A DNA stretch of 16,598 nucleotides from an uncultured Oscillospiraceae bacterium (GTDB lineage Bacteria > Bacillota > Clostridia > Oscillospirales > Acutalibacteraceae). Under the pieces are notes generated by a model. It did no database searches, was not told where the DNA came from, and saw only the letters and a program-made list of their open reading frames with translations. The position numbers were made by a program, and so were the translations under genes. The stretch is from assembly GCA_900549675.1 (NCBI GenBank), contig URPG01000011.1, forward strand, positions 1 to 16,598, in the 5' to 3' direction. Below, piece after piece: positions 1 through 6,031 of this stretch (position 1 is its first letter; each line of letters begins with the position of its first letter).

Positions 1-421
1 ACATTCTATCAATCTCTGATGTGCCCGAACTGAACACATGCAGATTGATGTCGGTGTCGGGTCCTTTGAACAGGCGGTGTTCGAACCACTCGGGTTCCCG
101 AATCCGCAATATATAGCCAGCTGATTCCAATGCCGGAACATAGGATAGCTCGTCGGCAGAGTCCTTCACAACCAGCAGCATATCAATTATTGGTTTGGCA
201 CAAAGCCCCGGTACCGAGGTCGAGCCTACATGTTCAATCTGCAAGGCTTTGTTGCCGAGTACTGAACGAATCCGGTTCGCTTCCTGTTCAAACAAATCAG
301 ACCAACTTGGATCGTATTCGACAAGAGTAATCGGTGCATTGTGCGGCTTAAGTTCAGCAACCATGTTTTTTTGCAGCTCTTCATCACTCCTTGGTGTGGA
401 GTTATTTTCAGATAGCATCAT
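1..421 (-). CDS. GrpB-family (UPF0157) nucleotidyltransferase-like protein, 3' end outside window
   Basis: The reading frame is open from an ATG at 421 to the window edge, about 140 residues without a stop. AAAGGAG lies 6 bases upstream of that ATG; a second in-frame ATG follows immediately. Residues near 61-80 read HVGSTSVPGLCAKPIIDM, the signature of the GrpB/UPF0157 family, which has a nucleotidyltransferase-like fold. A start such as ITLVEYDPSWSDLFEQEA, also typical of the family, is present, and the protein continues through EPEWFEHRLFKGP. Biochemical roles are poorly defined for most members. The gene is co-directional with the methyltransferase fragment at 462-839, with 40 bases between them, so the two may once have been co-transcribed. 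The C-terminus is not visible. Confidence 0.85.
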   Translation of the reverse strand, partial: MMLSENNSTPRSDEELQKNMVAELKPHNAPITLVEYDPSWSDLFEQEANRIRSVLGNKALQIEHVGSTSVPGLCAKPIIDMLLVVKDSADELSYVPALESAGYILRIREPEWFEHRLFKGPDTDINLHVFSSGTSEIDRM

Positions 422-461
422 ATCGCACTCCTTTGCTGTTTATGTTGCGGGTGTTTCAATT

Positions 462-839
462 TTATCTTTTCTCTTTTTTGTTGGCCGATACAATCAGCAT
501 CATGGGACGGCGCATTTCATCCTGCATCCCCGGAATATCCATCATGTTTTCCGGCGGCTGCGGCTCCACAATATGATTTATTATAAAACCATTTGAAAGC
601 AGTGTATTTAGATATGTGGTCAGTGTTCTATGATATTTTGTAACCTTTTCTCCCAAAAACACAGCTGTCCGTTTGCCCTCATAATAATAATTATCCACCG
701 GAAAATGCAGTATTTCTCCTTTTTCGTTATAATGCCAGTCTTGTGTTCCATAGGCAGTAAAAACAGGATGTTCAACCGTAAAAACTAGCTTACCACCAGA
801 CTTCAGTATTCTATATATCTTTTTTACTAACTCAACTTT
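462..839 (-). pseudogene. C-terminal fragment of a class I SAM-dependent methyltransferase
   Basis: About 125 codons of a methyltransferase C-terminal half are readable. LVKKIYRILKSGGKLVFTVE is the post-motif III region typical of UbiE/BioC-like enzymes. It is followed by HPVFTAYGTQDWHY, GEKVTKYHRTLTTYLNTL and a C-terminal MRRPMMLIVSANK strand, as in small-molecule methyltransferases of Bacillota. The SAM-binding motif I and everything N-terminal are missing, because upstream of about position 839 the sequence becomes the 3' end of an IS4-type transposase gene. The open frame continues a few codons into IS sequence but has no start supported by a ribosome binding site. The exact breakpoint (about 835-850) is inferred from where family resemblance stops. 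Confidence 0.75.
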
Positions 840-1940
840 CGCAGCATGAAATGGGCAAACAGGCCTTGATGTAGCTGGGTAAAGTTGCAATCCATTGCTG
901 GAGTTGACGTTGAATCAGAGCCGAAAGCTTTTTTCCTGCTTTCGTAGCGATTTCGTTGATCAGATCGAGCAGTTGCTGCAAGGCGATGGCCCAGTCCAAT
1001 GTGCCAACTTCGTCGCACAACACATAAAACAGACCGCCGAACGAGCGAGCATCCGTACTTTGCCGATGCTGCCAGGCCAGCAAAATATAGCGGGAGAATA
1101 CAATCGTCGTATGGCTGATCAGTAAATCATAGGAGCGGCCTTGAAACTCCTTCTGCAAACGAAGCAGCGACTTGGTGCACTTGAAGAAGACCTCGATGTC
1201 CCAGCGGATCCCGTAAATACGGATCACGTCCTCCACGGAGAGGGAAAGATCCGTCGTCAGCACCGCGAGCCATTCGTTCTTCTTCGTGCGATGACGGACG
1301 AATACCACGTGAACCGGTATGCCGGAGGCAAGCTCGGTTCGAATCGAACGAAGGATGCCTCGTTTCTTGCTTTGCACCGGAGACGCTGCGGTGTATAGTT
1401 CTTTGAGCGACAGCTTCCGGCCTTGAACAAGGAAACGCTTATTGTCGTTCTTGACCATGCCGATCACGTCGAGCCCGCGGGAGGCGATCTCGCCAATGAG
1501 GGGCGCGTGCGTGAACCAACTGTCCATCAAGACATAGGAGGCCGTGGCTCCGGCGGCAAGCGCGCGATCCAACATCGATACAATCACCTGCGGAGCCGAC
1601 AGGAGTGCTTCTTGACGTCGCTTATACCCGTTCGTCCGTTTGTCGATCTTCTCGTTCATGCCGTTAATGGCAGATTTGCCGGAACTGAGCAGCGCGAAGT
1701 CCAGCGGCAGGAAGGTATGGCCGGTCGGACCATCCCATGGTGAGCATACGAAATCCCTTGTAATAAGCGCCGGTGGCATGATCTTTGAACCTGGCCAGCA
1801 ACTCAACGGCTTTGCTGCGGTTGCGTTCGAACATGGAATCGTCGACGATGAAGACGGTGCCCCGATCTGCCGACGTAAGCACGCTGACCTTCTGCACCGT
1901 CGCGACGCTGAGCGACGTCAGAAAACGACGCCAGGCAAAT
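832..1940 (-). pseudogene. IS4-family DDE transposase, N-terminally truncated and frameshifted
   Basis: Two overlapping frames together give about 365 residues of one transposase. The upstream frame starts in mid-protein (FAWRRFLTSL, near 1938) and carries FIVDDSMFER with the first catalytic Asp, then ends in KGFRMLTMGWSD. The downstream frame resumes GHTFLPLDFALLSSG and continues to a stop at 832. It contains YVLMDSWFTH (second catalytic Asp) and YGIRWDIEVFFKCTK, a perfect Y-x2-R-x3-E-x6-K signature of IS4 transposases carrying the catalytic Glu. The switch between frames falls at about 1721-1725 and is explained by one extra base. The N-terminal region (perhaps 75-100 residues) is absent. 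The protein cannot be made intact, so the element is dead unless complemented. Confidence 0.85.
840..1940 (-). mobile_element. Remnant of an IS4-family insertion sequence
   Basis: The segment is visibly GC-richer than the AT-rich genes on both sides and is almost entirely filled by a transposase reading frame. It interrupts two unrelated genes: methyltransferase sequence continues at the left and serine recombinase sequence at the right. I could not identify paired terminal inverted repeats or a target duplication. At the right end the transposase starts in mid-protein, so at least that end of the IS is missing. The boundaries are set by where the flanking protein families begin and are good to roughly 10-15 bases. 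Confidence 0.7.
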
Positions 1941-2030
1941 GTTTTTATCCTTTAACTGACGGATATACTTAAGGCAATCCAACGTGTTTCTGGCAAATCG
2001 GCTGATTGATTTTGTGATAATCATGTCAAT
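1941..2030 (-). pseudogene. About 30-codon fragment of a serine site-specific recombinase
   Basis: Downstream of the metK portion and in the same frame, the translation reads IDMIITKSISRFARNTLDCL and then KYIRQLKDKN. This is the highly conserved stretch of the serine resolvase/invertase catalytic domain in which SRFARN supplies active-site arginines. Phage and mobile-element large serine recombinases of Bacillota carry nearly this wording. The nucleophilic serine region upstream and the whole DNA-binding part downstream are absent; beyond 1941 the sequence becomes IS4 transposase. It probably derives from the integrase of the prophage itself or of a neighbouring element, which is an inference. 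Confidence 0.7.
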
Positions 2031-2555
2031 ATACTCAATGGTCACCTGTGCTTTTCCATCGGGAAGGATACCTTTAATAAGTTTACCTTTCCTTGCCTCA
2101 TCTAGTCTCTTTACAATTCGATGAGATAAGACAAGGGGAAGGGGAAGCATTTCTCTGGTTTCTTTTGTGGCATAACCATACATAGTACCTTGATCACCAG
2201 CGCCGATGGAACCATATTGTTCGTTTATACCATTTCGTGCTTCTAGTGCAGTATTCACACCAGCTGCAATATCAGAACTCTGATTGTGTACATATACATA
2301 AATTAAAAATTTCAAAGGGTTATAACCTAGTTCTTTTAGCACATTCTTAACAATGCTTCTGATATCAATTTTCTCGCTGCAGGAGATCTCGCCCGCCACG
2401 ATAATTTTCCCTTTAGTAGCCATAACCTCACACGCTACGCGTGACGCTTTATCTCTTCTAAGGCATTCATCCAAAATATTATCAGCAATAATATCGCACA
2501 GTTTATCAGGATGTCCTGCACATACACTTTCTGCTGTTAAATATCTCTTACTCAT
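2031..2555 (-). pseudogene. metK: N-terminal half of S-adenosylmethionine synthetase (MetK), phage-associated type
   Basis: About 175 codons of methionine adenosyltransferase are intact. They include AESVCAGHPDKLCD near the start, with the ATP-binding HPDK at residues 15-18, and the hexapeptide region GAGDQGTMYGYA at about 118-129. The family is usually 380-400 residues, so the half containing the second glycine-rich loop and the C-terminal domain is lost. The ATG at 2555 has AAGGAG 7 bases upstream, and the gene begins 17 bases after the terminase fragment, suggesting one operon. Phages of Bacillota sometimes carry a metK near their DNA methyltransferase and terminase genes, which fits this position. 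The frame stays open into recombinase sequence, giving a chimeric 250-codon ORF that ends in out-of-frame IS sequence. Confidence 0.85.
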
Positions 2556-2572
2556 CTCACATCTCCTTATTA

Positions 2573-2953
2573 TTATTTACCTCTACGGGCAGTCAATAGT
2601 CGTTCCATCACATCATCCTGTGGATTTGTACCGGAATACTCTGTCGCACAGTTTTCACGAACAATCTGATATATTTCCATCCAGAGTCTGTTGGTTTGAC
2701 TCATAAAATTATGGCTCATGGAAACGTATGGACTTTGGATAGCGTTGCCAGTAGTTGGATGCTTAGCAAGAAAACCAAACTCACTTATTGCTTCCTCACA
2801 CTGTATCCACCTAGCAGCACTCATGGCATATCTTTCTAATAGCTGTGGTAGAACTAGATGTGCACACCCTCGCTCCTCAAGCCATTTCCACGTAAGCTCA
2901 TAAATTTCGCTAGCTACTAAGGTTTTACCATCCTTTTGTACTGCTGAAAGCAT
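2573..2953 (-). pseudogene. Phage terminase small subunit (P27-like), N-terminally truncated
   Basis: The translation contains EIYELTWKWLEERGCAHLV, then LLERYAMSAARWIQCEEAIS, FGFLAKHPTTGNAIQSPYV and a C-terminal DDVMERLLTARRGK. I recognise this pattern from P27-family terminase small subunits of Bacillota prophages, which recognise phage DNA for packaging. The first ATG in frame (2953) has no ribosome binding site and lies exactly where the upstream DUF2815 gene stops resembling its family. I therefore read this as a 3' fragment joined by deletion, not as a native start. Assignment is from motif memory; a plain small phage protein is the alternative. Confidence 0.6.
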
Positions 2954-3219
2954 ATGTCACCATCACGCAGAGGGAGCTTAAGTGCAGCCTTATTAGGAAT
3001 CTTTCCGCCGAACTTACCTTTGCCTTCTTCAATTGCGGCATTCACTGCTGCATTGATAGCATTAAGGGTTTTGGTATCGCTCTTAGGGATAATCAGGCTC
3101 ACACTGTATTTTTCAGCGCCCCCATTAATGGATTTTGGTTCCCAGACGTTGGCATAAGAGAGTCTCACAATTCCAGTGATCACTTTCGTAGGGTTAGTTC
3201 TTTTTGCTGTGTTTGACAT
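2917..3219 (-). pseudogene. DUF2815 phage single-strand-binding-like protein, C-terminally truncated
   Basis: The ATG at 3219 is preceded by GGAGG at a 9-base spacing, inside the last codons of the DUF2800 gene. The protein begins with TNPTKVITGIVRLSYANVWE and continues EPKSINGGAEKYSVSLIIPK, the conserved front half of DUF2815. This family lies directly after DUF2800 in many Bacillota prophages, and distant similarity to single-strand DNA-binding proteins has been suggested. Resemblance ends after LPLRDGD, near position 2954. The remaining 12 codons (to 2917) are an out-of-frame reading of the terminase fragment. The family is normally about twice this length, so half the gene is gone, together with the polymerase and replication genes that usually follow. 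Confidence 0.8.
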
Positions 3220-3223
3220 AGTA

Positions 3224-4351
3224 TTAAACCTCCATAAAATCATTTTTTGCTGATGATGTATTCATTTCAGGACGCTTGTCTGAAACAGGCACTAGCGTCG
3301 GTTTTCCCGGTGGCTTCATGACCAGTCCACCGAGGATTTCATTAAACTTGGATTTGCCCATCAATTTTTCCATTTCAGTAATGGTGATGAGACTTTGTTT
3401 GTAAATGTCGCGATAGCCTGCATTTTTCGCCGCTTCTGCGACTGCTTCTTCATCTGTATATTTACGGTTCGAGCGACCTTCCACTACCTTAAAGCCAGGC
3501 CATTGCTTTCCATGATTAACCGCTGCATCAGTTGCGTAGGCCATAATCTCATTTGCCCAGCCGGTGAGATCTCCGATAGATGAAAGAATCTCTGCGATTT
3601 CCTCATCTGACAGTAGTGGTGGTAAAGCAAACTCGAACGCTGCCAGTTTCATCTTGGCTTCCCCTCTGGCCCGACATTTCACTGCTGCTCGGCAAAATTG
3701 GCACCATTCTCCAGGACAGTAATTGCCGTCACCCGCAAAAGCTAACTCCGCTTTAGGTTTCAAAACTTCTTCGGCCCACCGATACAGACTTTCTTTTGAT
3801 ACAGTGGACGTGCTGACATTTTCCCGGCGTGGTTGGTAGATTGTCATTGAAACCGTATCGATATCATAGATGCCATCGAATAACTCCAGTGCACCAAGGG
3901 CATAGAGCTTCATCTGCGGGTTCTCCTCTGCGTTTACCAAAACACCCTGACCATACTTGAAATCAATTATATGAAGGGTTCCATCAGAGATAATCAAGCA
4001 GTCACCCGTCCCAAAACCATCGGGTACATATTTTGAGAAGTCCAATCGCTGTTCAATTAAGACAAGAGGGTCATTGCAGGACTGTTTTGCCTGTTCAATG
4101 ACTTCAAGTACAAATTCAACATAGCCATCAGTGAAGGTATCCATCTCATCAGAGTCATAAGGCGAAACCGGCTTTTTTGACCGCATCTTCAACGCCCTGC
4201 GAAGCTTGTGTTCACTTAATGCATGGGCAGCAGTACCTTCGGCTGCAGCTTCACCGCTATTATCATCAAACTCAAGTTCCAGCCTTGCTGACGGTGTACA
4301 GTTCATCCAGCGATGGGCACCTGATGCAGAGAGAATTGCATGTTTGCTCAT
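3224..4351 (-). CDS. DUF2800 phage protein, Cas4/RecB-like PD-(D/E)XK nuclease with cysteine cluster
   Basis: This 375-residue protein appears full length. Its start, MSKHAILSASGAHRWMNC, is typical of DUF2800. Nuclease-fold landmarks are His43 in EGTAAHALSE, Asp117 in GFGTGDCLII, and Asp130/Lys132 in LHIIDFKYGQG, the D-x-K core of RecB-type nucleases. Cys212, 217, 220 and 226, together with Cys18, resemble the split cysteine set that holds a 4Fe-4S cluster in Cas4 and AddB nucleases. The start ATG overlaps the preceding stop as ATGA, and GGAGG lies 7 bases upstream, so translation is probably coupled. It is the best-preserved gene of the phage replication module, and its usual DUF2815 partner follows but is truncated. 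Nuclease activity is inferred from the fold. Confidence 0.85.
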   Translation of the reverse strand: MSKHAILSASGAHRWMNCTPSARLELEFDDNSGEAAAEGTAAHALSEHKLRRALKMRSKKPVSPYDSDEMDTFTDGYVEFVLEVIEQAKQSCNDPLVLIEQRLDFSKYVPDGFGTGDCLIISDGTLHIIDFKYGQGVLVNAEENPQMKLYALGALELFDGIYDIDTVSMTIYQPRRENVSTSTVSKESLYRWAEEVLKPKAELAFAGDGNYCPGEWCQFCRAAVKCRARGEAKMKLAAFEFALPPLLSDEEIAEILSSIGDLTGWANEIMAYATDAAVNHGKQWPGFKVVEGRSNRKYTDEEAVAEAAKNAGYRDIYKQSLITITEMEKLMGKSKFNEILGGLVMKPPGKPTLVPVSDKRPEMNTSSAKNDFMEV

Positions 4352-4665
4352 TTCAACCCCTCCGCATCTTTAAGAAGAGCTACATACTTGCTTGGATCAA
4401 TCTCGCTAAGTTTAGATGCTCCATACTTTTGTAGTAGAGCCCTAACTTCAGCTGTAAATCCTTCATGACTCTTTTCCGCAAGCACAGCCCTTACTTCTTC
4501 CAAGGCAACCCGCTTTTCTTCTGGCTGTTTTTCCGGCTCAGGTGGCTCCGGTTTTTGCATTGCATCAGGCGCGTTACTTGCTATTGCGTCTGCAACAGCC
4601 TGAACGCTGTCTGCCAGCGATCTAAGATCTGAGACCACATCGAGAAGAAGCTTGATTTTGCTCAT
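4348..4665 (-). CDS. Small acidic phage protein of the type often labelled rrp5-like
   Basis: The protein has about 105 residues. An N-terminal amphipathic helix (KIKLLLDVVSDLRSLADSVQ) is followed by a Pro/Glu-rich linker (PEPPEPEKQPEEKR), then a helical C-terminal unit (EVRAVLAEKSHEGFTAEVRA and LLQKYGASKLSEID). This C-terminal pattern recurs in small proteins encoded just before DUF2800 in Bacillota prophages, which databases often label 'rRNA biogenesis protein rrp5' without functional support. I chose the ATG at 4665 because AAGGAGG sits about 8 bases upstream; a GTG three codons earlier would touch that site. The stop overlaps the DUF2800 start by ATGA. Function is unknown; a role with the nuclease is a guess from position. 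Confidence 0.75.
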   Translation of the reverse strand: MSKIKLLLDVVSDLRSLADSVQAVADAIASNAPDAMQKPEPPEPEKQPEEKRVALEEVRAVLAEKSHEGFTAEVRALLQKYGASKLSEIDPSKYVALLKDAEGLK

Positions 4666-4867
4666 GCTCCACACCTCCTTCCCTGATTTCCTTGATTTCT
4701 ACCGTTTCGACTGAGTCACCGGGTGTAATTACAAGCAGACTTACCTTTTTACCGAACAACAAATCGAGCAGTTTACTTCGGATTGTCTGTCTGCTGCTTT
4801 GAATTACAGGACTTCGTCCGCCACCGGGTTTAGCCACATTGATTGTGACTTTGTGTTTTAGGCTCAT
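4622..4867 (-). CDS. Small hypothetical phage protein, 81 residues
   Basis: The ATG at 4867 follows GGAG at a 7-base spacing. The N-terminal half is basic (KHKVTINVAKPGGGRSPVIQ, RQTIRSKLLDLLFGKK) and is followed by a short beta-like stretch, VSLLVITPGDSVETVEIKEI. No family is recognised beyond the usual location before the 105-residue and DUF2800 proteins. The last 14 codons overlap the next gene by 44 bases, which is long for this operon, so the C-terminal tail may be extended by a lost stop. A GC-rich stem (GGGGC/GCCCC, about 4884-4903) lies just upstream of the ribosome binding site. Confidence 0.6.
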   Translation of the reverse strand: MSLKHKVTINVAKPGGGRSPVIQSSRQTIRSKLLDLLFGKKVSLLVITPGDSVETVEIKEIREGGVEHEQNQASSRCGLRS

Positions 4868-4916
4868 ATTCCGTCTCCTTTCCGGGGGCGGTTTTTCTGC
4901 CCCTCACCGATAAGCG

Positions 4917-4939
4917 AAAAAGAGGGTTCATTCGAACCC
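4917..4939 (-). terminator. Rho-independent terminator after the sigma-like gene
   Basis: On the minus strand GGGTTC-GAAT-GAACCC (4939-4924) is followed by TCTTTTT. It begins 3 bases after the stop codon at 4943. It would separate the sigma-like gene from the 81-residue/DUF2800 operon, which then needs read-through or its own promoter in the 50 bases beyond. Confidence 0.7.
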
Positions 4940-4942
4940 CCA

Positions 4943-5437
4943 TCAGGAAAGAATTTTTCTTATTTTTTCGTGTATCTTTTTCAAGCGGTTACGGATAGCC
5001 GCTTCCGTCACTCCTTCTTCAGCAGCTATATCTGTGTTGGTACGTTTGTCCAAATAAACCTTTTTGAAAAGCTCTTTTTGCTGAGGCAAGAGACAATCCA
5101 TAGCCTCGGCAAGCTTGTCCAGAGCAGTTTGATGATCCTGTTCCTCTTCATTTGTTATGTAAAGTTTTTCGGGGTTTGTGTTATCATCGGCCAGATACTT
5201 ATTGCGATCATTTGCTGCTTCGCTCTCTCCGTCATTATAGGCATCGAGGTGTGTAGTAACCCGATAGTTATAACGGCGCTGCTCGTCCACTTCTATGTCA
5301 TCCATTGAGTGCAGAAGCTCGATATCGGCTTCAGTAACTCCGTTTTCACCTGGGATAATTACGATTTTTGTACCTTCGGCAGTATAATAGATGTAGTTAG
5401 TGCGGTTCTTTTGACTGGTTTTGAAATTTCTTGACAT
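4943..5437 (-). CDS. Sigma-70 region 4-like phage transcription factor
   Basis: The protein has 164 residues. Residues from about 108 to the end (LDKLAEAMDCLLPQQKELFK, then DIAAEEGVTEAAIRNRLKKI) form a sigma-70 region 4 helix-turn-helix: LPQQ...F..VYL plus an AAEEGVTEAAIRNR recognition unit. The N-terminal 100 residues show no region 2, but contain a polar acidic stretch (DAYNDGESEAANDRNKYLAD). It could recruit polymerase to phage late promoters, as similar small sigma-like proteins in Bacillota phages are thought to do. I chose ATG 5437 because AAAGGAG is 7 bases upstream; the longer frame from 5467 has no ribosome binding site. That site lies inside a perfect hairpin (see 5441-5467), and terminators flank the gene on both sides. 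Confidence 0.75.
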   Translation of the reverse strand: MSRNFKTSQKNRTNYIYYTAEGTKIVIIPGENGVTEADIELLHSMDDIEVDEQRRYNYRVTTHLDAYNDGESEAANDRNKYLADDNTNPEKLYITNEEEQDHQTALDKLAEAMDCLLPQQKELFKKVYLDKRTNTDIAAEEGVTEAAIRNRLKKIHEKIRKILS

Positions 5438-5440
5438 GTT

Positions 5441-5467
5441 TTGGCTCCTTTCAGAATTAGGAGCCAA
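5441..5467 (-). promoter_or_regulatory. Hairpin sequestering the ribosome binding site of the sigma-like gene
   Basis: On the minus strand TTGGCTCCT, a 9-base loop, then AGGAGCCAA form a perfect 9-bp stem. The 3' arm contains the AGGAG ribosome binding site, and the 5' arm contains its complement CTCCT. The stem ends 3 bases before the ATG at 5437. In RNA this would hide the ribosome binding site unless the stem is opened by another RNA segment, a protein or a translating ribosome. Confidence 0.65.
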
Positions 5468-5475
5468 GTGAGAGA

Positions 5476-5574
5476 TATAAAAAGAGCCGGGTGCTTACAA
5501 AACACAAATGGCCGGATGATTACGAATTTGTGTTTCGTAAATCATCCGGCCATTTGGTAGCTCGCACTCGGCTC
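5476..5574 (-). terminator. Large composite hairpin ending in a T-run, between the 47-residue gene and the sigma-like gene
   Basis: The outer arms 5484-5494 and 5564-5574 pair over 11 bp with one G-T pair. On the minus strand they are followed by TTTTTATAT, as in an intrinsic terminator. The loop holds a second very long hairpin: 5506-5526 pairs with 5534-5555 over 21 bp with one bulged base and a 7-base loop. An alternative perfect 10-bp stem (5500-5509 with 5526-5535) competes with the inner one. The structure begins 23 bases after the stop of the 47-residue gene. A structured regulatory RNA or an inserted palindromic element inside an older terminator are alternatives. Confidence 0.7.
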
Positions 5575-5597
5575 CGTTGCTCGGTATGTTTTTTTAC

Positions 5598-5741
5598 CTA
5601 TTTCCTTTTGGAAGGTTTGGTTTGTGCCAGTGCACTGGCAGCTACAGATTTTGTCTTGGCACTAGTTCTTCCGTCTCTCAGGAGAGAAGAAGCCTTGCTT
5701 GCCACAGATTTAGATGTCTGTTTACAGGTATGTTTAGCCAT
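5598..5741 (-). CDS. Small basic conserved protein, 47 residues
   Basis: The ATG at 5741 follows AAAGGA with a 10-base gap; the stop is TAG at 5598-5600. The protein starts MAKHTCKQTSKSVASKASSL and continues LRDGRTSAKTKSVAASALAQ, with a Lys/Arg-rich end. The pattern K-x-x-S-x-x-V/I-A-S-K-A-S ... K-S-V-A-A-S-A-L-x-Q is a widespread small bacterial protein found on chromosomes and mobile elements, with no function I can name. About 30% of its residues are Lys, Arg or His, so nucleic acid binding is plausible. It lies 31 bases after the zinc-ribbon gene and presumably shares its transcript; the big hairpin follows directly. Confidence 0.75.
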   Translation of the reverse strand: MAKHTCKQTSKSVASKASSLLRDGRTSAKTKSVAASALAQTKPSKRK

Positions 5742-5772
5742 TCAATTCACATCCTTTCTGAAGTTTTTATGT

Positions 5773-5925
5773 TTATGCCGTTTTAACAGCGGACTTAACG
5801 CAAGGGATTTTCACTAACTTATTGCAATGAGGACACTTCAGTTCAATGTAGATTTTCTCTTTAGGTAAATCCGAGATGTCACACGCCCTCTTACCACATA
5901 CAGGACACTTGAGTTTCTTATACAT
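5773..5925 (-). CDS. Com-like zinc-ribbon protein, 50 residues
   Basis: The ATG at 5925 is preceded by GAGGTGG about 9 bases upstream; the longer frame from 6051 has no ribosome binding site and crosses the operator. Two CPxC knuckles, CPVC near residue 7 and CPHC near residue 31, can hold one zinc ion. Two further cysteines (ACD, IPCV) are present. Size and layout resemble the phage Mu Com family of translational regulators and similar zinc ribbons found in Bacillota prophages. It is the first gene of the operon under the 5956-5977 operator. RNA or DNA binding is inferred from the fold only. Confidence 0.75.
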   Translation of the reverse strand: MYKKLKCPVCGKRACDISDLPKEKIYIELKCPHCNKLVKIPCVKSAVKTA

Positions 5926-5955
5926 CGATGGCACCACCTCTTTCTCGATTGTAAT

Positions 5956-5977
5956 AAATACGCTTGTTCGCTTATTT
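5956..5977. promoter_or_regulatory. Operator-like palindrome before the zinc-ribbon operon
   Basis: On the plus strand AAATACGC-TTGTTC-GCTTATTT is an imperfect palindrome that extends outward (5951-5982) with 11 of 13 arm positions matching. It is identical at 19 of 22 positions to the site at 7153-7174 before the repressor gene. It lies 31 bases upstream of the zinc-ribbon start. The likely ligand is the ImmR-like repressor, inferred from the repeated motif. Confidence 0.65.
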
Positions 5978-6000
5978 ACTACACTATGTTTAAAAAATAT

Positions 6001-6027
6001 GGAAATGTACATTGATTGCACATTTCC
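6001..6027. repeat. 8-bp inverted repeat upstream of the zinc-ribbon operon
   Basis: GGAAATGT, an 11-base spacer, then ACATTTCC form a perfect inverted repeat just after the immA-like stop codon and 23 bases upstream of the operator palindrome. It has no T-run on either strand, so it looks more like a protein-binding site or an RNA end than a terminator. The 5926-6031 gap probably also contains the operon promoter, but I see no good -10/-35 pair. Confidence 0.5.
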
Positions 6028-6031
6028 AGTG

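Noticed and set aside
195..596. Plus-strand ORF of 133 codons
   Set aside because: It lies opposite the GrpB-family and methyltransferase frames, which have clear family motifs, and has no ribosome binding site.
895..1743. Several plus-strand ORFs of 76-106 codons
   Set aside because: They are the opposite strand of the GC-rich transposase gene, have no ribosome binding sites and resemble nothing; the minus strand carries the YREK and DD motifs.
832..1940. Active insertion sequence
   Set aside because: The N-terminal coding region is absent, a frameshift splits the catalytic domain, and no paired terminal inverted repeats are visible.
5484..5574. Retron-type structured RNA or CRISPR-like repeat
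   Set aside because: There is no reverse transcriptase gene nearby and the palindrome occurs once, without repeated spacers; the T-run and position after a stop codon point to termination.
5956..5977. LexA/DinR SOS box (CGAAC core)
   Set aside because: CGAAC is present on the minus strand, but the matching GTTCG half is not at the 4-base spacing of the Bacillus SOS box. The symmetry fits a longer palindrome shared with the immR operator better.
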